From assembly GCA_003427395.1 (NCBI GenBank), contig BFEA01000681.1, forward strand, positions 22,223-67,222: a DNA stretch of 45,000 bases. The letters are read 5' to 3'. Position 1 is the stretch's first letter. Each line of letters begins with the position of its first letter. Source of the DNA: Chara braunii (Eukaryota; Streptophyta; Charophyceae; Charales; Characeae). The notes under the pieces were generated by a model. The model saw only the letters and a list, made by a program, of their open reading frames with translations. It did not search any database and had not been told where the DNA came from. Below are positions 1 through 9,687 of the stretch, in pieces. Position numbers and translations under genes: made by a program.

Positions 1-79
1 GTGTGTGTGAGTGTGCGCGTGTGTGTGTGTGTGTGTGAGTGTTTGTGTGTACGTGTGTGCGTGTGCGTGTGTGTGTGAC

Positions 80-140
<61 letters not shown>

Positions 141-158
141 GTACGCGTGTGTGTGGGG
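1..158. repeat. Interrupted (GT)n microsatellite
   Basis: The stretch is almost pure GT/TG dinucleotide with scattered C and A interruptions, and ends in a run of G. The reading frames across it (Cys/Val repeats) are artefacts of the repeat. A short (CAAT)n tract follows at about 180-215. Confidence 0.95.
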
Positions 159-179
159 GGGCTGGGCTACCCCCCTTAA

Positions 180-180
180 C

Positions 181-211
<31 letters not shown>

Positions 212-216
212 CCAAC
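180..216. repeat. (CAAT)n tetranucleotide microsatellite
   Basis: About eight tandem CAAT/CAAC units lie directly after the GT repeat. It is a simple sequence repeat with no coding content. Confidence 0.9.
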
Positions 217-471
217 CATCCATTTTATGAGAAAAATCGAATGAATCTACCTCTAGAACATGGAAATGTACACTTTTTTTTTTCTTTTCTTTTTTTGACT
301 AACCGAACCCCCCACCCATAGTCCGCCACGCGCGCATGCGGATGGGTGGGTTGCGTTCACAAAAAACGCGCCACGTGGCGCGTGGCGTGTTTGAACGCGT
401 CCTCCGGGCGTTTGAACGCTCGTGTTCAAATGCGAACGCACGTTCAATGAGTTCGAACAGTCACATAGCCC

Positions 472-1169
472 TTGAAAGGAGTCGTGGGGGAGATACAAGT
501 GGTACGAAGGGAGAGGAGGTGTGGATGGAAAAGAAAATTAGCGAGTGGGGCTAACTTATCACTAGGAGAAGACGAAGAGGCACAATTGTATGTGCCACAG
601 GAGGAGAGGGAAGCATTTGCCAGAGGATTGGAACGACAGACAGCAGAGGATGAAAGGAAATTGGAGTAGAAGCTACGAATGATGAGGGAAAAGAAGAGAA
701 GGAGGGAGGAAGCCAACCAGATGGCTAGAGAGGTGGAGAGAGTTCGGGCATGCAGACAAGAGGTACAGGCACAAGCAGAGACCCCCGCGAAGTTAGATAA
801 GGTTTTGGGGTACCTGGAGGTTTTGAGCGAGGCCTAGCTTGAGGAGCATCAGGCCAACAAGGGTCAAGATGTGACCCTTCATGCCATCCGATCCGGTTTT
901 AGAGAGTTTGCACGCGACGCGGTAACCCATGTCCGGACCGAAGTGAAAAAGTTGAAGGAAGGCAAAGAGAAGTTTTGTGCCGGTGCCATTGAGGGCACCA
1001 AAGTAGTGGCCAGAGTAGAGGCCGCTGCGTGTCCCCGTAAAGAGTCAGTTAAGCTCAAATTCCCTGACGCTTATAGCGGGAAAAAGGATGATAGTTTCGA
1101 TAATTGGGAGGCTAGCATTAATACATACGTGTATTTGCAGCATATCACCCCTGAGGAGCAAGTCCTTGT
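472..1169 (+). pseudogene. gag N-terminal fragment of a Ty3/gypsy-like retroelement (broken)
   Basis: One frame stays open from 472 to about 1169 except for two TAG stops, at 667-669 and 835-837. The translation is a highly charged coiled-coil-like stretch (runs of Glu, Arg and Lys, with REKKRRREEANQMAREVERV downstream of the first stop). A Gag-type core follows, with KLKFPDAYSGKKDDSFDNWE at about 1050-1110 and a segment ending EEQVLV. That core resembles the N-terminal capsid-like region of plant-lineage Ty3/gypsy Gag proteins. The coding match ends abruptly at about 1169, where a repeat-family end (TGTCGGTGCGAATACCC) begins. The missing continuation (VAFHALKDEAAS...) occurs at 17110 on the opposite strand, so the two pieces are likely halves of one gag or of closely related copies. 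The gene is not functional. The family assignment is from sequence character and memory, without a database search. Confidence 0.75.
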
Positions 1170-1215
1170 TGTCGGTGCGAATACCCTTACAAGGGTATCC
1201 GCCCTAGTTTTTACA
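1170..1215 (+). mobile_element. Left end of a TGTC-type repeat family (E1), interrupting gag
   Basis: The sequence from TGTCGG through CGAATACCCTTACAAGGGTAT is shared with the ends at 35395 (plus) and 14966 (minus). It contains the near-perfect inverted repeat ATACCCTT-AC-AAGGGTAT. It starts exactly where gag homology stops, so it looks like the terminus of an insertion. Beyond about 1215 the similarity to the other two ends fades. Confidence 0.55.
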
Positions 1216-1860
1216 AGCACCAGAAAATACTTTTGGTTTAAAGTTTAAGTATACCGCGCGAGGCGCGGCTGCGTCTGTGATTTACGATTGACTGGATGGT
1301 TGACTAGGGTAGAGAGTGTGTGGGCAAGTGAACTTAAGGCGTGTGTGATCCCTCTTTTTATTTTGATGAGTGAGAAGCCGGCGTTTGGTTGTCGGCTAAG
1401 ACTTTTTATTTTCTGACTAAATTAAGATTAAATGATACTTTATTCTAGATTGATATATTTGACCGTGACTTGTGCAACAGCGGAGAACGACATCGACGAT
1501 AATGTGGCAATGAATGAGAGTCGGAGGATGTGCAGAAGGGTGAATGTGCGATAGAACAAGCGATTCCTGAAAAGTAGACATTTCGTGAAAACTGGACTTA
1601 GCCAAAAACTACGAGATTAATTTTAAAAAACTATATTTTTTTCAATTCTAGCACCCATGTTCTATTTGCAATCACCAAGTTTTTTTAGAAAACTAGTATT
1701 CTTGAAATCATAACAAAATGGAGTCAACAAGATAAACAACAAAACTAATTTAGGGAATACCTTAAGGCTAACAGTTTGTTTGATAGGAGAAAAAATATTT
1801 TCCGGGGAATTGTTGCACAATGACACAAACAAAATCAAGCTTATGGCATTTAACAAGTAC
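1216..1860. other. AT-rich stretch with no recognised gene
   Basis: I see no convincing reading frame or RNA gene here. Its end (about 1829-1860, with AATCAAGCTTATGGCATTT) recurs in the same orientation at about 5865-5898. That recurrence suggests the U2-containing block between them belongs to a repeat. Confidence 0.5.
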
Positions 1861-1972
1861 CGCCTTCAATCTCCCGCCTTCCCCCCCCCCGCCTTCAATC
1901 CTCCGCCTTCAATCCCCCGCCTTGACCCACCTTCCCTCCCGCACCTTCCCCCACCTTCAATCCCCCACCTTC

Positions 1973-2055
1973 ACCTTTCTCGGCCTTTTGGCTAAGATCA
2001 AGTGCAGTATCCGTTCTTATCAGAATAATATCTGATCCGTGGCCCATTGGACCGC
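1973..2055 (+). pseudogene. U2 snRNA 5' fragment (pseudogene)
   Basis: The sequence ACCTTTCTCGGCCTTTTGGC followed by TAAGATCAAGTG matches the highly conserved 5' end of U2 spliceosomal RNA, which pairs with the intron branch site. It continues into the TTATCAG...AATATCTGAT segment and a degenerate stem IIa. The branch-site recognition element GTAGTA reads GCAGTA here. No Sm site or 3' half of U2 follows; an A/T-rich tract and minisatellite follow instead. It is therefore a truncated, probably inactive copy. Confidence 0.88.
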
Positions 2056-2285
2056 TAAAATTAAAAAATAAAATAAAAATCCCGCCACCTTCCTTTCGCC
2101 GCCTTCCCGCACCTTGCCCCACTTTCCTCCACCTCGCACCACCTTCCTTCCCTTGCATTCCCCCACCTTTCGCTGCCTTCAATCCCCCACCTTCCGCTGC
2201 CTTCAATCCCCAACCGTCCCCCGAGCTCAATCCCACACCTTCCACTGCCTTCAATCCCCCACCTTTCCCCACCTTGTCCTGACCA

Positions 2286-2317
2286 TTTAATATCTGATAT
2301 GTCGCCCATCGGGGCAC
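2286..2317 (+). pseudogene. Short U2 snRNA fragment (stem IIa region)
   Basis: The segment TTTAATATCTGATATGTCGC with CCATCGGGGCAC matches the U2 region just downstream of the branch-site element. The U2 5' end is absent; C-rich minisatellite precedes it and an AAT-rich tract follows. Confidence 0.75.
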
Positions 2318-2479
2318 TAAAAAATAATAATAATGATAAAACAATCCGCCGCATTCCTTTCCCTGCCTTCCTACACCTAAGCACCTTGCCCCGCCTTGTC
2401 TCCCGCGCATTCCCCCGCCTTGCCCCGCCTACCCTCCCCGGCTATCTTGTGGCCTGCCTTCTTGCGCCCCAACTTGCAG

Positions 2480-3830
2480 CACCTATGTTCTCCCCACATA
2501 ATCGGTCATTTTTTAAACTAATCGATTATGTAATCAGTCAGTTTCAAGTACGACCAATTACGTAATTGGTCAGGGTTTTTTTTTTTTTTTTTTTAGCCTA
2601 GGGTGTTGTACAGGCTCAAGGACCAGACCCGCAGTGATTGCTAGTAGCGGCAGCCAATGGTTGTCCTGACAGGATAGGCCACCTGCACCTTGCCCCGCCT
2701 TCCCTCCCACGTATTCCCCCGCATTGCGCTGCCTGCCCTTCCCTGCTATCCTGCGGTCTGCGTTCCTGCACCCCGATTTGCCGCACCTATGTTCTCCCCA
2801 CGTAATCGGTCGTGTTTTTATTTTTTTGAAGCCCAGGGTGTTGTAGAGGGCCAAGGACCAGACCCACGATGACTGCTAGTTGCGGCAGCCAATAGTTGTC
2901 CTGACAGGATAGGCCACCTGCACCTTGCCCCACCTTCCCTCCCACCTATTCCCCCGCCTTGTGCCACCAGCCCTCCCCTCCTACCACACGGTCTGCCTTC
3001 CTGCGCCCCGACTTGCCGCACCGATGTTCTCCCCACGTAATCGGTCGTTTTTTAAACTGACCAATTACATAATCGGTCAGTTTCCAGAACGACCGATTAT
3101 GTAATCGATCATTTTTTATTTGTTTTTTTGAAGCTAAGGGTGTTGTAGAGGCCAAGGAGCACACCCACGGTGATTGCTAGTAGTGGCAGCCAATGGTTGT
3201 CACGACAGGATAGGCCACCTGCACCTTGCCCCGCCATCCCTCCCACAAATTACCCCGCCTTGCGTCGCCTGCCTCCCCTGCTATCCCGTCGCCTACCGCC
3301 GTGTGCCCCGACTTGCCACACCTATGTTCTCCCGACGTACTCGGTCGTTTTTGAAACTGACCGATTACGTAATCGGTCCGTTTCAAGAACGACTGATTTT
3401 ATTTTTTTATTTTTTTACAAGCGTGGGGTGTTGTTCTGGCCTAGGACCAGACCCGCGGTGATTGCTAGTAGCGGCAACCAATGGTTGTCTTGACAGGATA
3501 GGCGACATGCACCTTGCCCCGCCTTCCCTCCCACGTATTCCCCCGCCTTGCGCTGCCTGCCCTCCCCTGCTATCTCGCGGCCTGCCTTCTTGCGCCCCGA
3601 CTTGCCGCACCTATGTTCTCCCCACGTAATCGGTCATTTTTTAAACTAACCGATTACGTAATCGGTCAGTTTCAAGAACGACCAATTACGTAATCGGTCG
3701 GTGTTTTTTTTTTTTTTTTAAGCCTTGGGTGTTGTAGAGGCCAAGGACCAGACCCGCGGTGATTGCTAGTAGCGGCAGCCAATGGCTGTCCTGATAGGAT
3801 AGGCCACCTACCCTACCCATCCCCATGTTA
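2480..3830. repeat. Tandem satellite with palindromic GATTACGTAATC boxes
   Basis: At least five units begin near ATGTTCTCCCCACGTAATCGG at about 2486, 2788, 3022, 3323 and 3616, giving periods of roughly 235-305 bp. Each unit has an A/T-rich part with the box CGATTACGTAATCG, the extended perfect palindrome GACCGATTACGTAATCGGTC or variants, and a poly-T tract. This is followed by a conserved GC-rich part (GGGTGTTGTAGAGGCCAAGG, then TGATTGCTAGTAGCGGCAGC). Open frames across it restart in every unit and are not genes. Confidence 0.9.
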
Positions 3831-4263
3831 ATACTCCCAACGCACCGCTTGTCCCTACTTTCCTATCTCAATCACTTAGTGTGACCAGCACTCAGGACCA
3901 TCACCCTACCAGTATCGAGGGCAACTTGGACCAGACAGCAATGACAAGCACCAAGTTTTGGCCAACCTCCAACCCTCATGGAAGCGGAAGCGTACAAAGC
4001 TTATCGTACGGGAACTTCAGATGCCTGGCTCATGCAATCTTCTACATGCCCAATTCAGGGAGTCTACCCAGCAGGATTACCTAAGCAAGGTTGGCCAGCG
4101 CCCGCGAACACATCCTACCGTCCTTCCCCTAGCTTACCCAAGGCTAGGCGGAGCTCAGACTAGCCGGAGGGACTTATATCCCTACCCCTACCCTGGGGCT
4201 AAGCTGTGCGTGAGTAGACCCCATCGTATACCTGATAGACCGCCCCAGCCGAGTATCGTAATT
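3831..4263. other. Unassigned stretch with short open frames
   Basis: Frames of 60-130 codons are open in all three plus-strand phases. No family, start context or codon pattern singles one out. It could be a decayed retroelement piece, but I cannot support a protein. Confidence 0.35.
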
Positions 4264-4475
4264 TGTGTGTATGTGTGTATGCCCAGAGGCTATGTATGTT
4301 TGTATGAGCCCATAGGGCCGTCTGCCCGAAGGCTATATGTGGTTTGTGTACCTGTATAGCAAGGTGTATGTGCCCGGAGGCCAGATGTGTGATGTCTATG
4401 TGTGCTCTGTGTAACAGTATAGCGAGATGTATGTGCCCGAAGGCCAGATATGTGCAGTGCTATGTAGAGGGAACT
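4264..4475. repeat. Degenerate TG-rich tandem repeat (TGTATGTGCCCGAAGGCCAGAT-like)
   Basis: Four imperfect units occur at about 4275, 4320, 4365 and 4428. Each carries GCCCGAAGG or a close variant between TG/TATG-rich spacers. The spacing is 45-63 bp. Confidence 0.7.
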
Positions 4476-4530
4476 ATGTGTTCGTTTTGAAGAGATGACA
4501 GGCCAAGTTGGACCAGAACCCCTCCCAAAG

Positions 4531-4600
4531 TCCCCAGCTAGACTTGAACCCGTGATCTATGACATGTGACCTGAAGACTCTACCGTTTGAGCAACAATCG
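4531..4600 (-). pseudogene. tRNA-like sequence (degenerate)
   Basis: On the minus strand there is a D-arm-like GCTCAAACGGTAGAGT and a T-loop-like GGGTTCAAGTC (internal promoter B-box type) at tRNA spacing. The anticodon stem and T stem do not pair properly, and no 7-bp acceptor stem closes. It is a tRNA pseudogene or a tRNA-derived element, not a working tRNA. Confidence 0.45.
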
Positions 4601-4836
4601 CAAAGGGCCCCTGTGTGTGATATGTTAGACTAGGGAGATCAACAGAACAACCACGAGCAACAACCACAAGCAACCCATGACGTATCAAGACCGACATACA
4701 ACACCGTGGACCACCCAAGGGTGGTGTGCAGGCAGTGTCTGTATAAGCTTACCGTGCGTCAGCCCAAGGGAATGTGTGCCCAGCCGTGCGTCATTCGAAC
4801 GCCCTGCCGGTGTCCATGCGCAAGGCTGTAATTGAA

Positions 4837-4907
4837 TATTGAACCCGCAACCTCATACCACAATGCGCATTTCAAACCCGTGCTCTAACCACTGAGCTAC
4901 ATCAATC
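4837..4907 (-). pseudogene. tRNA-like sequence (degenerate)
   Basis: The minus strand reads TGTAGCTCAGTGGTTAGAGC, an excellent A-box/D arm. About 35 nt later comes GCGGGTTCAAT, a B-box/T loop. The anticodon stem does not pair and the 3' T stem is eroded, so no acceptor stem forms. It lies directly beside the palindromic satellite at 4905. Confidence 0.5.
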
Positions 4908-5160
4908 GGTCAGTTTGAAGAACGAACGATTACGTAATCGGCCAGTTCCAAAACACCCGATTACGTAATCGGTCGTTCTTGAAACTGACCAATTATGTAA
5001 TCGGTCAGTTTAAAAAACGACTGATTACGTGGGGAGAACAAAGGTGCGGCAAGTCGAGGCGCAGAAGGGCAGGCCACGAGATAGCAAGGGAGGGAAGGCG
5101 GGCAAGGGGGGGGAATGCGTGGGATGCAAGGCGGGGCAAGGTGTGGGAAGGCAGGGAAAG
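4905..5160 (-). repeat. Inverted partial copy of the palindromic satellite
   Basis: Three CGATTACGTAATCG-type boxes and the GGGGAGAACAAAGGTGCGGC segment correspond, in reverse complement, to units at 2480-3830. With the U2/minisatellite block next to it, this makes the whole 1.9-5.8 kb region roughly an inverted repeat. Confidence 0.8.
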
Positions 5161-5199
5161 GAAGGTGGCGGATTATTTTATTATTATTATTATTATTTA

Positions 5200-5283
5200 G
5201 TGCCTCGATGGGCAGTGGATCAGATATTAAACTGATCAGAACAGATACTACACTTGATCTTAGCCAAAACGCCGAGAAAGGTG
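5200..5283 (-). pseudogene. U2 snRNA 5' fragment (pseudogene)
   Basis: Reading the minus strand, ACCTTTCTCGGCGTTTTGGC is followed by the intact branch-site region AGTGTAGTATCTGTTC and the stem IIa segment. One base differs in the first stem-loop (GGCG for GGCC). The copy stops after stem IIa and runs into an (AAT)n-like tract, lacking the Sm site and 3' hairpins of U2. Confidence 0.88.
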
Positions 5284-5598
5284 AAGGAAGGGGGGGGAAG
5301 GCGGGGAAAGGTTGGGGATTGAAGGCATCGGAAGGTGGGGATTGAAGGCGGGAGAAAATGGGGAATTGAAGGCAGCGGAAGGTGGGGGATTGAACGCGGG
5401 GGAAGGTGGGGGATTGAAGGCAGCGGAAGGTGGGGGATTGAAGGCAGGGAAAGGTGGGGGAATGTCAGGGAAGGAACGCGGTTCAAGGGGGAGGAAGGTG
5501 GGGCAAGGTGCGGGAGGGAACGCGGGGCAAGGTGCGGGACGGAACACGGGGCAGGGTGCGAGAAGGCTGCGAATGGAAGGTGGCGGGATTTTATTTTT
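5284..5598. repeat. G-rich 24-bp minisatellite
   Basis: At least six tandem units of GGGGGATTGAAGGCAGCGGA type occur between 5315 and 5470, followed by more degenerate GGGGCAAGGTGCGGGA units. It is the reverse complement of the 1862-2470 block. The repeated frames it opens (Gly-Ile-Glu-Gly...) are not proteins. Confidence 0.88.
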
Positions 5599-5615
5599 AA
5601 TTTTATTTTTTTTTT

Positions 5616-5700
5616 AGCAGCCCGATGAGCCACGAGTCAGATATTATACTGACCAGAACAGATACTACACTTGATCTTAGCCAAAAGGCCGAGAAAGGTG
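5616..5700 (-). pseudogene. U2 snRNA 5' fragment (pseudogene)
   Basis: On the minus strand ACCTTTCTCGGCCTTTTGGC and AGTGTAGTATCTGTTC match functional U2 exactly in this core, including GTAGTA. Stem IIa is eroded and an A/T-rich tail follows; no Sm site is present. It is the best preserved U2 5' end here but still only about the first 85 nt. Confidence 0.88.
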
Positions 5701-5832
5701 AAGGCGGGGGGGGGAAGGTGGGAAAAGGTGGGGAATTGAAGGCAGCGGAAGGTGGGGGATTGAAGGCGGGGGAGGGTGGGGGACTGAAGGCAGGGGAAGG
5801 TCGGGGATTGAAGGCAGCAGAAGGCTGGTTGT
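5701..5832. repeat. G-rich 24-bp minisatellite (second block)
   Basis: About four more copies of the GGGGGATTGAAGGCRGCGGA-type unit occur, adjoining the U2 copy at 5616-5700. Confidence 0.85.
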
Positions 5833-5919
5833 GCAATGTGGGATTGAGCTTTTCCCTGGATCACAACAAAATCAAGCTTATGGCATTTTACAAGTACCCA
5901 ATTTTGATTGAGATATAGG

Positions 5920-6330
5920 AAATGGGGGTATATATGGGTCCCCCCCAATGCATGCATGCGCCTGGGGGGCCGCCATACATTGTGGGGGCCATGCATGTGT
6001 GCACCTTACATGAGAACCCCACGTATATGGGGTCCCCCATATATGCGGGGCATTGGGGTCCCCTGTGCATGCAACCCCCCCAAGAAAAATGCATGTGTGA
6101 AGGTCATGCAAGCATGAGGGACCCCTATGCGCGGGGGCCCATATATGCCTCACATAGGGGGCTGGCCCATATCGAGATATAAGAATTGGAGGAATGGTTA
6201 AAGGGGTTCCCCTGTGCATAGGGCCCCATATATGTCGGGGGCCCTGATACGGGTATCCCCCCTGAATGCACGAGCCCTCCTCTGGATATGCATGCAGGGC
6301 CCCCTGCACGCGGGGCCCTTTTCCTGTTTC
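5920..6330. repeat. Palindrome-rich GGGGCCC / CCATATATGG / ATGCAT block
   Basis: The region repeats short self-complementary words: GGGGGCC, GGGCCC, CCATATATG and ATGCATGC, at irregular spacing of about 30-60 bp. The words come as pairs, such as GTATATGGGGTCCCCCATATAT. There is no credible gene; frames exist on both strands because stops are rare in the repeat. Confidence 0.65.
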
Positions 6331-6600
6331 GTTGTCTTTGCAGTTCCATTGGGGATATGTCTTCTTATAACCACAACAATGGACATCCTCAAAATTTCTA
6401 TAAAAACCCTTTTTTTTTTTTTTTTTGACAAGCTTTTCCGCTTTGCTAAGAATAGGTTTTCCTCAAAGTTGTGGTGACATATGAGCCTTGAGTCACATTG
6501 CGTTTGCCCGAAAATAGTTTTCTATAGAAAACATTGTGGTCTTTGCAAACTGGATTTTTTTCTTGGTCCACTTTTCATGAATAGCTTGTTATAGGTGTAG
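6331..6600. other. Non-coding stretch with poly-T tract
   Basis: It holds a T17-type tract at about 6410-6426 and AT-rich sequence with short inverted words such as GTTTTCTATAGAAAAC. Nothing gene-like is seen. Confidence 0.4.
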
Positions 6601-9154
6601 GGTTGGACGACAGCAAAATAGTTAATAGGCCAAGTCGCGATCTTTGACCACTTTGGCGGGCGGGATCGCCGCATGGCACCTACCTACATACAATGTCGCT
6701 AGCATTAGGGGTCGTTAGAGCCTACGTATATTCACTTCTCTGACTGCTCGGCGCGAGGCTTGGACCAAGGACTCAAGGAGGGCAGCGCGAGCAAGGGAGG
6801 TAGGGTCCGTGGTCGTGGCTTCCCTCGCTTCCCACTTGGAGAGAGTCGATAGACTAAAATGGAGGAGGATCGGAGAAATAGTTCGAGCGGGCCCAAGGGA
6901 CTGTAGTCTGAAAGTACCAGGGGGTGACGCAAGCGCACAGTTTCCCACCTATAATCTGTCATGAGAAGTTTAGAGGGTGAATGTGCCCTCGCAGCCCTGA
7001 CTCAATCTGAACCATGTTTGGTTGATGACCACAGATTGTACGGCTATCCGTATGGGACCCACTCCGCCTAGGCCACACCTGGGTTTCATGGCGAGTGGCA
7101 CCCCTGACTCCGCGTCAGCTGTCCGAGCAGAAGCTTGCCCATTTGGGGCGCGAGGTGGTGAAAATTGATGGCGGAAACGAAGTAGGTAGGACCGGGTTGT
7201 AGCGGGTCGAAAAGGGATATCGGTTGAGCATGTCGACCATCGGGCAAGGTGATAGGGGTGAAAGACTAATCGACTCGTCTAATAGTCGGCCGTAGTTGGA
7301 ACTTTGCCAGAGTGACCAGACCGGGCTGCGCTAAAGAACAGTCGAAGGGGGGGGTCGGAGCAGACGATGTCAGCTCCGCGGAAGGGAGGGAAGATTGAAG
7401 TGAAGGGACCTGGGTGCAGAGCCCCGCCAGGTGCATTCGGAGAAGGGGATGGTGAAGGCGTTGAAGAAACGAGCTGGGAGGAGCATAAGGATTCGTAACT
7501 CGCCCATTTCTTGATAGAAACGGGCAAGGAAGAGGAGTAAGTTGGGGTTTTCGACTAGGGCGAATCGACTGGTGATGTTAGTTTTGATGAATAGTTAGTA
7601 GAATACGAGGTTGTAAGGAGGAAAGTTGCGCGGAAGTATTGGGAAGTACAAATATGGTGGGGAGAAGGAATGCTTCTTCGTTTCGGTTCTTCGTAAGTTT
7701 GAGGAAGGAGAGAGTTGGTTTTGAGGTTTTTGCTATCTGACGGATCCGAATCCGATGTTAGAAATAGCGAAAAATAATAGATTGAGAGCCACTGAGTAAA
7801 CTATGTGCGCGAAGTGGTGTCGAAAAGCGGAGCAGGTGATGAAGGCGGGAAGGAGTGGGATGGAGAGCGTATAGCGCTACGGACCGTGAGCGGAAATGGG
7901 CAAGGGAGAGGCCTACCTGAGGGTTTTTTTTAGCAGGGCGAGTTTAGCTATGGGGTTGGATTTTGATCTAAGGGAGTGGTATTGGTAAGGAAAGAGATGT
8001 GGGATGTGCATAGAGAGAAAGATATTGAACTAAGTGAATACTTTCGCGCTTCTGCTGAAGATTCACTCCGATTGAGGGCGTTCCGATTGGTAGAGGGGGC
8101 GTAAAAACCAGTGTGGCATTGGGGACTTACCTGTAGGAGCGTTGCAGGAGTCGGATGCCAAGTTACGACGAAGAATAAATTGAGTTAATTACATATAAAC
8201 TAGTAAAGTATCTGCCCATAAAGTAGTGGCAGATTCATTGCCATTTGACATTTGCATGTTTTTCGTGGGAGGTACTGTACAACTCGCCACTGCATATCTT
8301 GATTGATCGTTGTGGTCGTTCTCGATGCAGTGGTTGTAGTCTTCAGCCTAGACAGGATCGCTCCTAGTTATAAGTGCTCGTTGGTAGTGTCGCTGGTGTC
8401 AGTGTTTTCTCCCGCAATCGTCCTTTAGAGGGATAGAGAGTTTGGAGCTCGACTGAAGTGTTCCTGATCAGTGGGCAGGGTATTTGTTCGAGCTTTGAGG
8501 GGAGGATCTACCTGTAGTCTGTACATTGCTTAACCGTTCACCAAACTGAAGCAGGGAGGAAGCCAAGCGAGAGGTAGGAACTTACCTGCTAAATCGACGC
8601 CTGTTGTAGTAGTTGAACGGAGCGCTGCCGATCCACCTTCCTCCTGCAGAGATTACAAGGTTACCTGTTTGGCCGGAGGGCGGCTCACCACGTCAAGTGA
8701 AGTAGCAAGGGGTCATTCGTGAGGCTGTAGACTAGTCCATTGGCTGGTGTGCCGCTCACCCCATCAGGCAATGCACGTAAGGAGACCAGCCAAAGATCGC
8801 AGTCATGTCTGATGCCCGACGTACTGCATACCCGTTGGCTAAAAGACTACAGAGCAGGTTGCGGAGTTGGAGACCTACCTATTGACTAGAGTATTGATCA
8901 TTTTGTAAACTGGAGCAGCAAACAGGCCAGCAGGGCGTAGACCTGGTTACTGGTTGAAGCGTTGTCCATCCTGCCGGACGGGGTGGTAGGAGAGGAGCCG
9001 CGAGCTGGCAGGCTTACTTGTAGTCGCTACATTTCGGGTCGCAAGTCCTGAAGAGGAGATTGTGTGTGAAAGGAGGAGGTTATTGCTGCAAACTAGGATG
9101 TCGTCAGAGGTTTAACTTCAACAGTCTGACTTCAGTTTAATCAGCAGCTGCGCA

Positions 9155-9440
9155 ATTTTGACCATCATTGCGGGACCCTCAGGCGTACGAAGATTACAAG
9201 GCCCTCTCCTGCGAGTCTGAGTGCACCCCTCTTGTATCTGAGAGGCTCAATGACATCTACTTCTGCCCTTCTAAGTCTAGTCTTTTGGTTCTGAGAGGAG
9301 GTCGGTAGGCGGGATTGCAACTCGTAGGACCGCAACAAGACTCTGTGGGGTGTCATCCCACCGATTGCGGGAGCTCTGCCGAAACTCATGAGGAGTTCTG
9401 GAGGCAGGGTCCTGAGAGGTAACCTTTCATCTCCTTCTAT
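9155..9440 (+). ncRNA. Conserved block upstream of the hairpin array (copy A)
   Basis: Segments GACCATCATTGCGGGACCCTC and CACCGATTGCGGGAGCTCTG, and their order and spacing, are kept in copy B (20103-20365), while sequence on either side has diverged. A short frame exists on the minus strand but is not preserved in B. I infer a conserved non-coding segment of unknown role. Confidence 0.4.
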
Positions 9441-9687
9441 AAACCTAGTTACAACCCTTAAACTGCACCCCTTGCTATGCTTTGACTGAATATACTGTGT
9501 GTATCCCTTATTTATTTTAGTTTGACTTTCAGGACACAACCCAGACTAAATAAAAGAATGTGTGTGCAATGCAGTTTCAGTTTTTGGTTGTCTGACTCAA
9601 AGCAGATTGTGGGGTTGCATCTGGGGGAAGGATGGGAGGAAGGTTATATTATCTGAGTTTGACTGGGTCAACCAAAGGCTGGGAGAG

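Larger units (their letters stand above)
1862..2470. repeat. C-rich minisatellite block (about 24-bp units) around U2 fragments
   Basis: Degenerate units of the type CCTTCAATCCCCCACCTTCC / GCTGCCTTCAATCCC repeat through the block, interrupted by U2 snRNA pieces. The same unit appears in reverse complement at 5281-5590 and 5700-5830, so the two blocks form an inverted pair about 3 kb apart. Open frames on either strand only reflect the low-complexity composition. The G-rich strand could form G-quadruplexes. Confidence 0.8.

Noticed and set aside
1895-2410. 171-codon minus-strand frame (Gly/Lys/Ala-rich)
   Set aside because: It follows the 24-bp minisatellite, reads through U2 fragments, and has no non-repetitive content.
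3958-4359. 133-codon frame as a gene
   Set aside because: It overlaps other equally open frames, has no recognisable motif, and ends in TG-repeat sequence.
4837-4907. Functional tRNA gene
   Set aside because: The D arm is perfect but the anticodon, T and acceptor stems do not pair.
5878-6309. 143-codon minus-strand frame
   Set aside because: It is composed of translated palindromic words (GGGCCC, CATATATG) and is open on both strands because the repeat lacks stops.
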